A DNA stretch of 64,000 nt from Heterocephalus glaber (GCF_000247695.1 NW_004624843.1:1999890-2063889), one strand, 5' to 3'; shown: positions 33,760 through 47,349, counted from the stretch's first letter. Program-made: numbers and translations. The notes: generated by a model from the letters alone, not told the origin.

Positions 33760-34500
33760 TCTACTGATCTGTACATAAAATGACTTCTTCATTTTACAGA
33801 AAAAAAATCCAAATGCTAATTTTCTTCTTTGTATATTATTCATGTAACAATTTGTGGTAAAGACTTATTGATACACCTTTATATGTACATATTTCACCAA
33901 ACATATAAGATACATGAATATACAATTAGGATTAATTTAAAGCCTTTATAGTTTTAACATATAATTAATAATAATATAGTAAATTAAATGATAGCTATTA
34001 AATTTACCATCTAAACTGTAACTTTTTAAATATATGAAATCATATCAAAAAATTAGCACATAAATACTTGTAATTTTGGAAAATTCATTGCCAGGGACCC
34101 ATTAATTCACTGGTGCTGAGGCTTTAATGAGAGGTGGCCTGAAATGAATAAGAATGTTTGTTCTGTTTGCATCCTGCTAGGTAGAGTGAACAGAGCTCCA
34201 GAAAATCTCAGGAATCTCAAATCTCTAGAATCCAGAACTCGAAGTGGATTTCTTATGAGTTTATGAAAAAGAGACTTTTTAGAGCAAGTATTATCTATAA
34301 ACACTTGACCAAAAGTTCTTCTAAAATAATCCTAGGAAAACGTACAACATGGAATAAGTCTGTAGTGATTCATAAACAAAAAGGAATTTTATGAATTAAC
34401 AAATGGATTGGAACACTTTCTACATATCAGTCAAATTGGTAGCTCTGGGCAAAGGGAGGAGGAGATAAAAATGCCATCTGTTTCCATCAGAAGAGCAGGG
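33760..34500. other. Intergenic, AT-rich, nothing recognised
   Basis: About 0.75 kb with several taa/ata-rich patches and no gene. Confidence 0.4.
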
Positions 34501-34504
34501 GTTT

Positions 34505-35170
34505 GGGCAAAGTTATGGAGATAAAGTAATTCCCCATGCCCTGCTAGTGGGCATACACATGGTTACATCACCTTTGGAAAAATCTGTGTGGCATTTTCTA
34601 CCAGAGTTGAATATGTGTATACTGTGACTCAGCAGTTTCCTCTCACACATGCCCTTGAGAAACGCAAGCACCTCTATGCCAAGATTCTTATTCAAGAATG
34701 TTTCAGCAGCATAGTAATTCCAAACTAGTCTGTCAACTCTAAGAGTGGCCAAAAAAGTTCTGGAATATCACATGCAACGAAAGTCTAAATGGAAGAGAAA
34801 TACATGAAGTATATATAGCTAAACACTACAGCATCCTGGAATCTTAAACATGACATTGAGTGGAAGGCAAGAAGAGGACACCTACAGGATGATCCCATTT
34901 CTATAAAATTCACAAACAGGCAAAATGAAACCCTACTACAGCCGCTGCATGCAGAGGTAGTGAAACTACAAAGAAAGTGATTACTGTAAAGGCAAGGGTG
35001 GTAGTTATTTTCAGGAGCAGAATATGACTGAAAAATGGGATACATGAAATTTCAGGAGTGATTTGTATAGAAGTTCTCTAATTTACTTTTTAAAAAAATC
35101 CAATATGCTGTATATGTGTTTCATGAATTCTTCTATCTACTGTCATATCTGGAAACATTTTTAAAGGCTA
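34505..35170 (+). repeat. L1M fragment, ORF2 end and 3' UTR
   Basis: The blocks 'ccctgctagtgggcatacacatgg', 'ggaaaaatctgtgtggcattttct', 'gtgactcagcagtttcc' and 'acatgacattgagtggaaggcaag' follow the order found at the 3' end of ancient L1 elements (ggtgggaatgtaaa...tggaaaacagtttggcagtttct...tatgacccagcaattcc...gttgagtgaaagaagccag). Confidence 0.7.
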
Positions 35171-35930
35171 AAGTTGCAGTCCCACTTTGAATTTAGATTA
35201 ATAAGAAGGTTAAATTCATGAGGTAATGGAAGCACAAGTGAGATATGACTAACCAGACTAGGAAGGTCAGGTGCAAGGTGACACTCAGGTTTTGTCTTAG
35301 AGGAAAAATGAGAAATAAGCAGATGGAAGGGCACCAGTATTTCAGGCAGAGGGAAGGCTAACTCCAGGAGGGTTTAAATAGTTTTGAAGGCTAGAATTCC
35401 AGGCTGAGATGTGAGGGAAATGTGGGTGCCAAAGCAGATCAGGGGCCAGGCTCTGGCCTGTTATGTTTAGTGGATTTACTAGAAGGTTTCCTGAAGCAAG
35501 GGGATTTTTTTATTATGAAGCATGAAGAAGCTCCAAAGTGTCCCTCTATCTCTCTTTGAACAAAAGCACCCCAAACAAACAAAAGCAGAAATATCTAATG
35601 AAAAGAAAAGCAAACTAAAGAAATCTTGGAAAAATTGAAGCATAGACACAAAGGAGAAGAGAGGAGAAAATGAGTCCAGGAGGAAGGTGGAGAAACAAGA
35701 TTAAAGAAAATAAAAGTCATAGGGAAGGGAGAAAAAAAGAAGTGAATAAGGAAGAATTTAAAGTCTGGGTTGTTAATATCATTCCCCTCTCAGGCGAAAA
35801 AATGAGATGAAAGATAAATGAATGAGACATGAAAAACAAAGCTTTAGCAAAAAACAACAACAACAACAAAAGTGAAATGCTTGGAGATATTTAAAGGAAA
35901 CATGAAAGAATAAAATGAAGCTGTTTTCAC
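35171..35930. other. Intergenic, purine-rich, nothing recognised
   Basis: An A/G-rich stretch with a small (caa)n at about 35853-35872. No gene was recognised. Confidence 0.4.
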
Positions 35931-35932
35931 TG

Positions 35933-36082
35933 ATTGATTGAGACAGGGTCTCGGTGTGAAGTTCAGGCTGGCCTTGAACTCACTATGTAGCCCAGGGGGA
36001 TTTTGAACTGGCAGCAATTCTCCTGCCTCAGTCTTTTGAGTGCTAGGATTATAGGAATGCGCCACCATGCCTGACCACCTCA
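35933..36082 (-). repeat. B1 SINE
   Basis: An antisense B1 from 'tgattgagacagggtctcgg' through 'ccttgaactcactatgtagccc' to 'gcgccaccatgcctgacc'. It is full length and well preserved. Confidence 0.92.
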
Positions 36083-37175
36083 TTTTTAAAAGAACAAACA
36101 TTTATAGGAAATCAGAAGAATCAAATTTCATTCATCAACAAAACCAGATAACGGAAAAAACTTTAGAAGAGAAACAAGAATGGCAAACCAGTCCTAACAA
36201 TTTAATTATTGGAAAATGAGAAGGTAAATAATTAAGAGAAAGGACTAATACAATGCCATAGAGAATATGGAAGAAAAAATTGATTAAAAATGGCTAGATT
36301 TTTGAAATTTTAAGTCTCCTTGCATCTTAATTCTGCTAAAAATAATAGAAATGGGACAAAAAATGAAAACCATCACAAAGCTACCTATTTGGGTCCCTCC
36401 AAGTCATTAGGACAGGGGGAAACCCACCATTGCCAGGAGTTATGCTCAACATGGTAGAAGTTGGGAGGAGGATGAGGAGATGCAAGTGCAGAGGTTTTCA
36501 AGTTATGAGTTCATCTTTCCTCCATTACCCTCAGGGTACAGCATTCACTCTACAGGATGGGCAGGTTCGCTCCAGCAAAAAGAGTGAGAAGGAAGTGACT
36601 TCACCAAATTGTCCTCTGCTCTTGGATAATTTGTGGCTTTCATGATTTCACCCAGTCTACTACATTTTGACCTAATTAAAAACTGGGTCAGTCCAATTTT
36701 TTTTTAAATGGAAGTCTAAATGTCACCCTCCTTTAAATTCATATTCTGTGTTATTTTCTAAATTCAGTTTCTAATCTGCTTGTTTTGGAGATGTTAAGAA
36801 AAGCTTCTCAAGCTAGTCAAAGACCCTGGACTCTGAATCCATAAAGAATGGAAAAGGAATAGAGGATTTCAGAAGAAAGAAGGAAGACTTGTGTGAAACC
36901 TTCCTTGCCTGGCCATGGATGCTGAATGGCCTTCCGCTCACTTCCTTTTGACACTTCTCCCTCTGAGCAATTACTGAGGCCCAGATGAGTTCCATTTTGG
37001 ATCTCAAATCTCTAAGATGGATGAAGGAAAACAGCGTGAGAGACATTTGGGAAGTGAGGAGAAGCAAGCAATGAATGAGGCTGCCCAGCATTGGGGTACA
37101 GAAAGAAATGAATGGGGGTCCACGATAAGAGGGTGAAAATCATGAAAGCCCTAAATGATAATGTTAACACTTAGA
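36083..37175. other. Intergenic, nothing recognised
   Basis: About 1.1 kb with no supported gene. Short frames exist without any family similarity that I can see. Confidence 0.4.
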
Positions 37176-37177
37176 AT

Positions 37178-37880
37178 AGGATTTCTAAATTTTATCTAGA
37201 TGAGTAAAAGCACTAGTCAGGAAAATTTTGGAAAAAAATCTTAAAAAATAGTAATGAAGAAAGACTTTCCTTATCAGATATCAAAATTTATTCAGAATCC
37301 ACAATGATTAAAGTAGTTATTGGTATAAGAATGTACAACATAGTAGAGAGTCCAGAGGGAGATCCATCACATATAAAACTTTATTCTATGATAAATGTGG
37401 AATTTAGACGAAAGGGGAAGATTTTTAACTAGTGATGGTGGAACTAATAATAATTAAGTAATACAAAATAATGGAGACGTCAATCTCATACTCTAAGCTA
37501 AATATAACATACTGATTAAATAGTTTAATGTAAATAAAAGCATCAAACAATTGAAATTAAACAAAGGTGAATGTTCATCATTTTTCAATGGAAAAGAAAT
37601 TCTTAAAATACCAATGTGGGGAAGGAGTGACAAAATCAGATTTCCACATTTTACATTTCCATATGTTAAATGCTATAAAAGGGCAAATGATAAACCAGAA
37701 AAATACTTGCAATATACAAGTTAATTGAGTAATATTTTTCATACAAAGAGCACTTACAAGTCAATAAAGATCTAAGCAAAATGAACAAGTGACATGAATG
37801 GACAAAGAATTAAAAAAAATGGTCCATAAGGTACGAGAAGACTTTCTAACTTCCTAATAATCAAAGAAATATAGATCAAC
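37178..37880 (+). repeat. L1M ORF2 fragment
   Basis: The phrases 'actttccttatcagatatcaaaat', 'gattaaagtagttattggtataag', 'gagagtccagagggagatccat' and 'gcaatatacaagttaattgag' correspond to the C-terminal third of L1 ORF2 with many indels. It is a fossil copy in sense. Confidence 0.7.
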
Positions 37881-38349
37881 ACGTACATTCTATTTTAACT
37901 TAAAATGGTACATATGTATATTTAAAAGAATAAATGAGGCTGCAGAGCTGGATTAGGAGCAGAGATTCCCAAGGCACAGTAAAAGTCCGTGAAGATGGTA
38001 AAATGAGTGCTGATATGATCAGGCTTGCATTTTGAAGCAGATCTGAAAGGACTAGCGCAGCTGATGGATTGATGTGTGAGAAACTGGTCAGAGGGCGGAG
38101 CCAGTGTGGGAAGTCGCTGGTTGACAAGCTAACTCATCATAGCCTGGGCCCTTCCAAGCATGATTTCCTGTACTCCATTCCCACTGGGTTTCTCGGAATG
38201 GATATGATGCCCAAGAAAAGTTTCTAGATAAAATAGAGCACTCCCAGTTAAATCTGAATTTCAGATAAATAGCATATTTTTTTTAAGCACAATTATGTCC
38301 CATGTAATATTTGGAATCCACTTATGCTAAAAGAAAAAGTGTTGATTAT

Positions 38350-38605
38350 CCGAAATTCAGAGTTGAGAGGATGTTCTGTATTTTATTGGCTATTCAGGTA
38401 ATTCTATACCAAGGAAACACCAAAAGTTATGTGTAGAATAAGGCAGAGCCAAACAATGAAAAGAGACTGGGCCTCTGAATCAGACTGCATGAGAACTGCA
38501 CAGGAAGGCCTCCTAGACATAGGACTTCTGATTTCCAGAACTGTAATGGAATAAATTTTTTAGTCCACTAAGGTTGTGGTAAATTGTTATACGGACAAAG
38601 GAAAC
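38350..38605 (+). mobile_element. LTR-like 3' end, family uncertain
   Basis: The sequence 'gacttctgatttccagaactgtaatggaataaatttttta...aaggttgtggtaaattgttatacgg...aaactaacaca' resembles the 3' end of a mammalian ERVL/MaLR-type LTR (ccagaactgtgagaaataaat...tttgttatagcagcc...actaagaca). The 5' part is not clear. Confidence 0.4.
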
Positions 38606-38901
38606 TAACACATAACCTGACATTTCATTTCCTTCCTCTTTCTTTGTCCACCCCAGGACATACAGAATGCTGCAATGGAAAGGACAATGGAGGTGATAAG
38701 AAACATTCTGTTCATTTTCAGAAGAGAAAACTGAAGACATAGTTCCCATTCAGTCCACTTGCAGAGAACTGTCAGTATTCTTTCCTTGATACTGTCCACA
38801 TACACATATTTCCCTTTCTCTTCCTCTTTTTCACCAAATCATCTCCCTGTTCCTAATTTTTTGTCTTCCTATTTCCATCACCATTCTTTTCTTTATTTGA
38901 C

Positions 38902-38946
38902 CCATCCATCCATCCATCCATCCATCCATCCATCCATCCATCCATG
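38902..38946. repeat. (CATC)n microsatellite
   Basis: Ten or more ccat units in a row. Apparent Ile-His-Pro-Ser and Asp-Gly-Trp-Met repeats in open frames across it are artefacts. Confidence 0.95.
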
Positions 38947-40190
38947 GATCCATCATTGCAATGTCTTTTTTCTTGGATTATTTTCATTATCCCGAGAGTG
39001 ATTTTCAAGTTTAGTCCCCACTTCCCAAAACACTTGATACATTTTACCCATCCTTTCAATACAGTGTGTCTCTAGTTACAGATATCCTTTTCATTTGAGT
39101 AAAGAAATTCCTCTTTAAAAAATGCAGTACCTCTAGCTTGGTCGTCAAACTTTAGTATGCATCTGGGCACTTGTCAAATGTTAATAATTTGAAGATAATT
39201 ATTCAGTAGGATTATGTGCATGTGTGATTCATGTCTTGGTACATTGGTTAAGCACTTTGGAAAGCACTCTGTAGAGACCATCTGTCTCTAAGACTCTGGG
39301 ATTTCATAGATCAGTTTTGAAAAATTCTAGGAATGAACAGTAGAGAGGGTTTAACATAGAATTGCCAGTTCTTTATTTCAAAGCAAAGTCATTAAAATAA
39401 ATCAACAAGCAAATATGCTATCATTTTTTTGAGGCAAGGCTATTTTAACACCATAAATATGAGAAGAACAATTTCAAGATGATGGAAAACATTTTAAGAA
39501 AACACTACAGGTAAACTTGCATTGACATATAAATGTCTTTAAAAACAGTATATTAAATAATTGAGATATATAAAAATAAACAACAGCATCAGTTTATTTG
39601 ACTGAGCATTTTTTTCTTTACACAAGCTTGTCAATTTACACATCTATATTTGGTGTAGTGTGAAATGAAGTGATAATATCCCACTTCTTCTTGGATTTGA
39701 ATTTATCAGTTTATTGTTGAAAATCTGTTCTCACAGGGATATGTGGGCAGAAATAGAAACAATGTTCTTAAGGCCATTTTATTCAACCTAAAATACTCTG
39801 GATAAAGATACAGAAGGGACTTCTTGGCTTCAGCCATTTCTCCTGCCTTTTCTCATGGTGCAAAAGAAGCTGATCCTGTTGGTGATTTGCCCCACTGGGA
39901 ACGAAAGGAGCCAGGAAACCCAAGGGCTCCCCCTTACTGAGAGCCACCCTCATCTGAGACTGATGCCCCATGGAGTTCAGGGCTGAGCACCTGGCTCTAG
40001 ATGAGAGAAGTATGGCCTGGGAAATGGCATTAAATCCCTTATTACTGTCTTCTACTTGAGAGCCAACCTTATTTTTCAATCATGTTTGAATCCACCAGCC
40101 AGGGCTTTTCCGGGCATGCCAAATTCTTCAGTATAGACTTAGAAATAGCCAGTTATTCAGTTCCACTGGAGGCCCACTGGAGGCCCATCT
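38947..40190. other. Intergenic, nothing firm
   Basis: No gene was seen. At about 39140-39180 'tggtcgtcaaactttagtatgcatctgggcac' may be a hAT-Charlie fragment (tggtcctcaaactttagtgtgcatcag...). Confidence 0.4.
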
Positions 40191-40194
40191 TTGT

Positions 40195-40405
40195 TAGGAA
40201 TCTTGCTTCGGTGATTCTCATCCTGGCTTCTTGTTAGTATTATCTGGGAAGCGGTGCCTGGGCCCTCCCTACCCAGGAGGCTGCATCAGAATATCTGGTC
40301 GGGGAAGCTGCACATCACAGGTATCCAAATGATTCCGGTGCACAACCAGGGCAGAGAACTTTTGGGGAACATGCTTGTGTCTACAGATCTTGCACACCAT
40401 TCCGG
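40195..40405 (-). mobile_element. hAT-Charlie nonautonomous fossil (MER5-like)
   Basis: The sequence 'agtattatctgggaagcggtgcctgggccc', then 'ggctgcatcagaatatctgg', then 'ccaaatgattccggtgcacaaccagggcagagaac' matches the general layout of MER5-type elements (gggccccacc...ctgattcagtag...tgatgcacag...tttgagaacc). The orientation call is tentative. Confidence 0.45.
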
Positions 40406-43400
40406 AGACCCAGTATTATGGAACCCTGCATATGACACTTGGGAGTCCATAACCAAACACCCTGTAGTGTGACTATAAATCTGGAGGTAGAGCTAGGATA
40501 AGCACTGTAATAGTAACTAGTTCCTCTTGAACACTTACTTAGTCCCCAGTCTTGTACTAAGGGTGGAGATGTACTGCAGTATCTCTTCCAAGCCCTCAGG
40601 GAGGTCAGTACCATTATTAGCCTCATTTTACAGGAGAAGGAATGGAAGTTAAATTTATTGCTTGGATTCATGCAGCTGAGTATGATGTAGCCTGGCTCAT
40701 ATTTGCCTCTTAACCCCTTTGCTGGGCAGGAGGAGGAAGAGTCTGGTTGGAAAAAGGGTTGGAGGGGGCTTGTCAAAAGAGGACAGTTAACGTGGCATCT
40801 AGTAGCATATTGGCAGATAATGGTGAGTCCAGAGAGCCTTGTTAAATGTAGAAGCTGAATGAAAGGGTGCTTAAGCACAGCCTCAATGGGAAGGAGAATT
40901 GGTGGATGAGGTTTGTTTGAGCGAAGACAAACTTCCCTGTCCGGTGTCAACAATTTCTCAGAGGAGAGGACAAACCTGTTTTTTAGTGCAAGGCATGTAA
41001 ACCATGGCATGCTCTTCAGGAGTGTGTCTTATTACCACGTGGCTGCCCCTCCCCACCAAAGACTCCCGGGGGCTAAAGTGGGGGTACACACAGGCAAGAG
41101 GACTTAGCATGGTAGGAGAAAGCTACCTCTAAGTGCCTTGCAAAGTATGTTCTTTACTGCTGGAGAGAACCAGTATAACTGAACAGTGACTAAGGCAATG
41201 GTCTACATCTCAAGGTCTTTGTAACTGACATTCTGTGGTTCTATGATGATTCTGCTTCCTCACTCAGTTGCTGAAGAGTTTATTGGCTTTATGCTCAGTG
41301 TGAGCCATACAGCGGTGGACACACAGACCTGCCAAGTAGAGAAGACAGAGAAATAATCAATGTCACTCAAATGCTGTCCTCATCCTAAGACCTTGATTTT
41401 GGGACTGGATTATTAGCACCGTGAATTCTCTTTGTATTTTGGAGTTACTGTCTCCCTTTCTTTCTTCCTAGGTTTTTCATTTTCTCTCCTTTTCTGAACT
41501 TCTAATGACTCCCATTCCTTCTGTTTAATTATCATTCCCTTAGTTACTGTTTTATCTTTTATCCCCATTCTTCCACTTAACTCCTTTCTAATACCCATTT
41601 ATAGATGGGTGGAATTAATACATTTATTGAATATTATTTAATATTTAAATAGGTATATACCTGAATATTTTTCATTATATCTATATTCCTGGTTATAAGA
41701 AAAAAATCAAATTAATATTGTCTGCCAATATTTAAGTATCACGTATAACTTTCATTAGACAATGACATATTTCAATACAAGAGAAAATAAATTCCATTCT
41801 TTTAAACCGATTCTTAAAAGGGGAACTTCCTCCCTCCACCTTTGGCCTGGGAAGTACTGAGTTTATATGACAAACTGCGTCATGCACAGTACATTTTGTT
41901 ACTGGAAAATGAATAGGTTTCTTGTTCTGCCCAGGGTTACCAGGTGCCAAACATTTCTAGAACAACAGCCCCAGCAGGACAGCCAACCCTGGGAGCTAAA
42001 TTCACTTCATTGTTTAAAGAGTGGTGGTTTCCATTGTGAAGAAATGAAAATTCTTTTCATATCATGGGTGAATTTGGAGAACAAGCATTTCAAATAATTC
42101 TACTTTAACACAAAGGTAGAGAGCAGGTAAGAACATACTTCAGGAACTTTAACTTTGAAAGTACTACACGAGAGTAACAGAAAGTACTCTCTGTAGGCAA
42201 TATCTATGTATGAAATAGCACTTCCTGCTCCAAAAGGGAAATAAACCAAGATGGCAGAGGAAGCAGGGGGCTCTGTGTGAACATGATCCTATTTCCCCAT
42301 CCCCTGCAAAGTACAGGTAGATAGTTAATAAATATTTCTATTTAAGCAGTGATATAATCTGGGAGTTTTAAGGTGATATTGGCGCTGCATTGTAGAGGCT
42401 TTATCCAGATAATTTTTTCTCCTCTAAAAAGAAATCAGACCCCAGTTATGGTAAGACTTCCCCTGGCTTAATGCCCTATTAGATAATATCACAAATTCTC
42501 TTATCATTCCCATAATGCTGCACATATTTTTATTCATTATGTCCCTGGAAAAGACATGACCAGTTGTCTGACTGCCAAGCTGATCTGTCAATTGTGAAAG
42601 GATAGAAAGCCAACATTTCATGATTCGTGCCAGGTACTATACAAGGTGGTTTACCCTTATTTGTCATGATAATTCTTCCAGGTATGGGTTATCATTTTTC
42701 TTTCCACATTCTTATAAGATTCAGCAGCAGATTAGGGCATCAAAGACCCATTTTTTTCTGACATAAACACGTTTAAATTTTCATTTTCACTGAGAATATA
42801 GCATAAATCTAGCTTTCAACAGTTTTCTCCCACTTTCACATAGCTTGCAGATGGCTTGGATGGAAGGGTAGTTTGGAAAATCTGAGCAAGAAGGATACTT
42901 GGGCAATGTAGTCTTTAGTTTTCTAGCTTCCTACGTGCAGTAAGGCTAGGTACAAAGGAGTTGGAATGGATTTGATGGAGCCAATGTCTACATCTTCTCA
43001 AGGACCACTTCTTTGGTTACTAGACATCAATGCTCACCCCTTTCCTGCCACTATTAAGACTTTAAATCATAGCAACAGCAAGAAAAATGCTCTCATGGTT
43101 GTAATGAAGCCATTCCTCATGCAAATGCAAAGTTGAAAGTTCAACTTCTCCCCCAAAGAAGAGAACTCAAGTTTCATCATTTGCAGTATTCATCTCTGCG
43201 GAATGGTGCTTCCTCCTTTATTTTAATCACTCTCCCATTTTCTTATATTCTAACCAGAGTTATGAGGTTAATAGCCACCAACAAGCCCCATGAAAAATAG
43301 CAGAAAAGGACTGAAAGAAAAAATGAGAAGCAACATGGAAACAAGAAATACTTCTGCTATAATAATGAGCAATGTCTAATTCTGTAATTGATCTGAAGCT

Positions 43401-44685
43401 TTGCTTGGTATTGCTGTTTATTCTTCATTATCCATGGCCAATTATGTGTTCTTCTTTGCCTTCACTGGGTTAGAGTCTCTCTTCAGGAGATAAAAGAAAC
43501 CTTTATTAATTAAGAGCACAAAGCCTAGGGGAGGTCCTTCTTATATTAGTAACCATCAACTTCCCTGGACTTTTACCACTTCTCAGAGCACAAAAATGGG
43601 CTACCCCGCAGAATTACTGGGATTAAGGGATATTCTCCCTTTGACTGCATAATTTCACAGGAGCTCCATTTCCCCTGCTAATGGAAATAATATTCCAGTC
43701 ACTGTGGTAACTTTTTTTTTTGTCTGTTTACCTAAGGACACAAGAAACCTGAAACTGCCAAAGAGAAATCTGTAGCTGCCTCAGTTTAACAAAGTGTTCC
43801 TCTCCACCTAGCCCTGGAAATGAATGACATGTATGCCAATAGCTTCTGGGTTATGAGGCACATGGCAGAATGGGGAATTTTTGATTGACTGGCTTCATTC
43901 TTGTGCCTGGACATGAGTTCCTTGTTGTTAAGCAATATTGCTTGGATACCATGATGATGAATAAAGCAGACTGTGTTTCAGGAAGGAGCACTGTAGGGAA
44001 AGATGGAAAATTCCTATCCATCATAAGATTTTTTTTTCCAGAGGGCAGTCTTTGTCTCCTCAATGATGGGGCATAAGATTCTGATGAGTGTCAGTCTGGC
44101 CCTCCAGGATGTGGTACAAGAAGGGGCTTCTAGTTGGTTAATGCTGAGGGCAATTTGGACAGTCAGCAGTGGCAGCAGACAGGTCAGCCTTGCTGAGAGG
44201 AAGCCCTCTTGGCCCATGCCTTATCGTCATTCCTACCTCTAAAGCCAATCGATTCATAAACCCACTGAAAAAAAAGTGGGGTTGGTGGAGATGAGAGTGA
44301 CTGACACCTCCAGCTTGGTTTTATTTTTCTATGGATTATTAATAACTCTACTCCAGTGGAGACCTTTGATGAGCATTCATGAGACATACATATTCTTACA
44401 ATCTGGTTCCTTTCTGAGATGTTCTTCTGCTTTCTTCTTCCTTGTCAAGTTCCAATTTTTTCCTTCTGAGTCACTGAACATTTGTCCAAACTATAGCAGC
44501 TGCCCACGTATGAGAGGCCATCTCCTCTATTCCAAGCAAGGTGGGCTTTGACGTGCTGTTGCAAGTTTAGTCCTAAGCATGGTTTTCTACTCTCCACTGT
44601 TCTTCAGGGCCACCTGTGTCTGGCACTATAATTTTACAATAGCCCACTTCCTATTTCTGAAGACATGTTTAAGAAATACACACAC
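40406..44685. other. Intergenic, 4.3 kb, no gene recognised
   Basis: A MIR-like antisense patch lies at about 40603-40680 ('cattattagcctcattttacagg'). The longest open frame (40381-41010, minus, 209 codons) has no recognisable domain or signal, and its codon content looks random, so it is not called. I see no splice-site-flanked conserved exon, but noncoding conserved elements cannot be excluded by eye. Confidence 0.4.
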
Positions 44686-44687
44686 AT

Positions 44688-44834
44688 AGCCGGGCATGAT
44701 GGCACATGCCTATAATCTCAGTGCTCGGGAGGCTGAGACAGGAGGATCACTGCAAAGTTGAAGGCCAGCCTGCGCTGCATAATGAGCTGAAGACTAGCCT
44801 GCACTGCAAAGTGAGATCCTGTCTAAAAATAAAT
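44688..44834 (+). repeat. B1 SINE
   Basis: A sense B1: 'agccgggcatgatggcacatg', 'gctcgggaggctgagacaggagg', an internally duplicated 'agcctgcgctgcataatgagctgaagactagcctgcactgcaaagtgag', and 'atcctgtctaaaaataaata'. Confidence 0.92.
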
Positions 44835-44861
44835 ACACACACACACACACACACACACACA
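44835..44861. repeat. (CA)n microsatellite in B1 tail
   Basis: About 13 ca units directly follow the B1 A-rich tail. Microsatellites commonly arise this way from SINE tails. Confidence 0.95.
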
Positions 44862-45099
44862 TTTTTTTCTGCTCCAAACAACTGGTGGGAGCTTTCCATG
44901 GAGTTGCAGGTGTGGCAGAGGAAAAAAATGTTGATGTATCAAGGTAGGCACCTTTGGGGTTTATACAGCTGACGTGTGCTTCAGGATTTTCTCTAATGAG
45001 ATTCTTTGCATGCTGTTCCCACCTAGCATCCCACTGATTTTTCTGGAGCTCAGGAATTGATAAACCAGGCTACATCAAGATCAGGATAAACACCTCTGT

Positions 45100-46395
45100 T
45101 CACTAGGTCACCTGGTGTCCTTTGGTCAGATGTGCAGCCTCTGCCAGGGCCCTGCAGCAAGCCATGAACTATGTTTTAAACAGAAGAGCTACTTAAAGGA
45201 GTGGAGATGGTTATGTTTCAAACTCTGTGGTCTGAGCTGGATTCTTTTCTCAAGGTTTGCCATGGGATCTACACAGCATCCTGAACAACCAGAGACCCTT
45301 TGACCCACCAGGAGTCATGTGGCAGAGCTGCTTGCATTGCAGCCTGGACCAGCTGAAAGCCCTCATTGTGCTCAGTGCCACTCATGTGAGTTGTCCCTGA
45401 GTTGAGGGTGTGGACTTAGAGTATCTTCACACTGTCACCAAGCTGTGCTACTCAAGGGGATGGTAGCTAGCACAGTGTCTTGTTTTTTTGTTTGTAGGGT
45501 ATTTACAAGAAGCCCAAGAAGCCCTGTAGGCTCTCAGAAACATCTCTGAAGTAGCAGATCCTTGCATTCAGTGGGGTTTGCCTTTGCACCGCTGGCAGCC
45601 ATGGTCATACTGGGCACTGCTGCTTCTTGTTCATAGCATCTTATCAGCATGGTACCATTCCCCAGAGAACCAGCGAGGCCTCCCGCACTCTGCTGAGTGA
45701 TCTGGGTCCCTGGATGAGATCAGCTCTCTGTATCCCGTCCTGTAGTAATCACTGACCCAGTAGGTCAGCCAGTCACTCAGACTCCCGTCTTTGAGAATCT
45801 GCTGCATCTAATCGCTTCTATTACCAATTAATGATTGCACAGAGATCAGTAGTACCCTGAACTTAAGTGAATAAAACAGAGAATCAGAAGTTTTCCAAAC
45901 CACTGCAAGGCCAGAAAAACAGCTTCTGAGAAGGACTTTGAGGTGGGTCAACCAAAACGACATTATAGAGCTACTTAACCGAGTTTGTGCTCAACTCTGC
46001 TGTGACCAGGGGGCAGGGAGCCAGGGTGGCAGCACGGAGCTGGTGGCTGTGAGACCACAGTGCTGCCAGGATTCCCATGGCCTGCACAGGAAGGCCCAGA
46101 CCAGATGCAGAGAACTGTGTACAACTGCTGCAGAAAAAACCGCACTGCTCCCATGACAGAGACTGAGCTCGCCAGGTGTAGCACAGAATACGCTTCTTCA
46201 TGTTGCTTCTGCTTCCCAATGGCACCTGGGTCACCTGCGTGTCACTGCTTGATGGAAGTCAGGCCGCACTGGGAGCCCTGGTTGTGAGGATGCACACAGT
46301 CTCCAGAAGATGCCAGCCCACCATGCAGGGGGATGGAGAAGACCGGAGTGAGCCAACCTGCCGGGTCAACCAACAAAGCCATGTGAGCATTTTGG
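45100..46395 (+). mobile_element. Possible ERVL-MaLR internal remnant
   Basis: A GC-richer block of about 1.3 kb with phrases such as 'gggccctgcagcaagccatgaact', 'ccgctggcagccatggtcatactgggc' and 'ggtaccattccccagagaacc' is reminiscent of the noncoding internal region of MaLR retrotransposons. I recognise the style rather than a firm alignment, so confidence is low. Several short frames on both strands have no domain. Confidence 0.25.
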
Positions 46396-47107
46396 AAAGA
46401 GAGATTGGAGAGAGGAATATCAGAAAGGCAGGAAAAAGCAAAAAACAAAACAAAACAAAACAAAAAAAACCAAACACCTTCAGAAAGAAAGAGAATCAGA
46501 AAGACAGAGAGAGGAGGGAGAAAGGATTTGGAATCCAATTTTTGGTAGAGTAGCCAAGATACACTCAGATGTATCTTCCCATAATTACCCACAAATATTG
46601 CTGTTTTGAGGTGCTATCCAGTCCATATGGTGAATTCCCGGGAAAAGAATAATAGCAATGGTAGAACTATAGACCTCACAAAATTTTTATTTTCCTAAGT
46701 ATTTTGCATACAATCCCTTAGAAAACAAAAGGAAACACGGCAAGCTGATTTGTCCTTTCTGGTTTTTAGTGATCACATACTCAATTTAATTGATACACAC
46801 AGTCCACATCCTGGCAGAGAGCTGTCCAAGCTATTATTGTCTTGCCATCTCTTAGATATTATGGTGAGTGCTTCAGGGACCATGTGACTTTGAGCTTACT
46901 GCAGACACACCTAGAGAAGTAGTATTGTAAGCAGCTCTTCATTCATGGCACAGAGGTTACATTCTTCAAAGGAAAAAAAAATAAGAGTTTAAATTTTAAA
47001 TAAAAAATGTAGACTAAAAGACAAGGAAGAAAGTTGCTTACTATGAGGGGTGATCAAAACATTTGATGACTGCTTAAAAAACCATTACAGTAAAAGACAC
47101 ATTGCCA

Positions 47108-47345
47108 TTAATCTCCATGAAAAGACTCCTCCTTGATTTGCACACATTTATCCCATCGTTCTTGCCACTTTCTGAAGCAACTCTGCAAGTCCTCTTTTAT
47201 AAGTGTCTTTAGTTGAGGTGTTGTGGCTGTCTCAAGGTCCTGAATTGACCTACAATATTTACCTTTCATGGCCCTTTTGACTTTGGGGAAGAGCCAGAAG
47301 TTGCTTGATGCCAGATTCAGTGAATAAGGTAGTTGAGGGCATTGT
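47108..47345 (-). pseudogene. Mariner transposase C-terminal fragment
   Basis: The minus strand encodes about 75 residues with the mariner signatures LASSNFWLFPKVKRAMKG (equivalent to the 'HPPYSPDLAPSDFWLFPxLKxxLxG' block around the third catalytic Asp) and CFRKWQERWDKC near the C terminus, then a natural stop at 47108-47110. In the D-x-D/E-D catalytic triad region the expected 'SPDLAPSD' reads 'SLNLASSN', so the final catalytic Asp is missing. The N-terminal DNA-binding domain and the first two catalytic acids are absent. It is nonfunctional. Confidence 0.85.
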
Positions 47346-47349
47346 AATT

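Noticed and set aside
38902..38946. Short repeat array considered as CRISPR-like
   Set aside because: A pure (CATC)n microsatellite without spacers, in a mammalian genome.
40381..41010. Longest open frame outside known genes (209 codons, minus strand)
   Set aside because: No domain, signal peptide or family similarity is visible, it overlaps frames on the other strand, and no splice or promoter context is seen. It is a chance frame.
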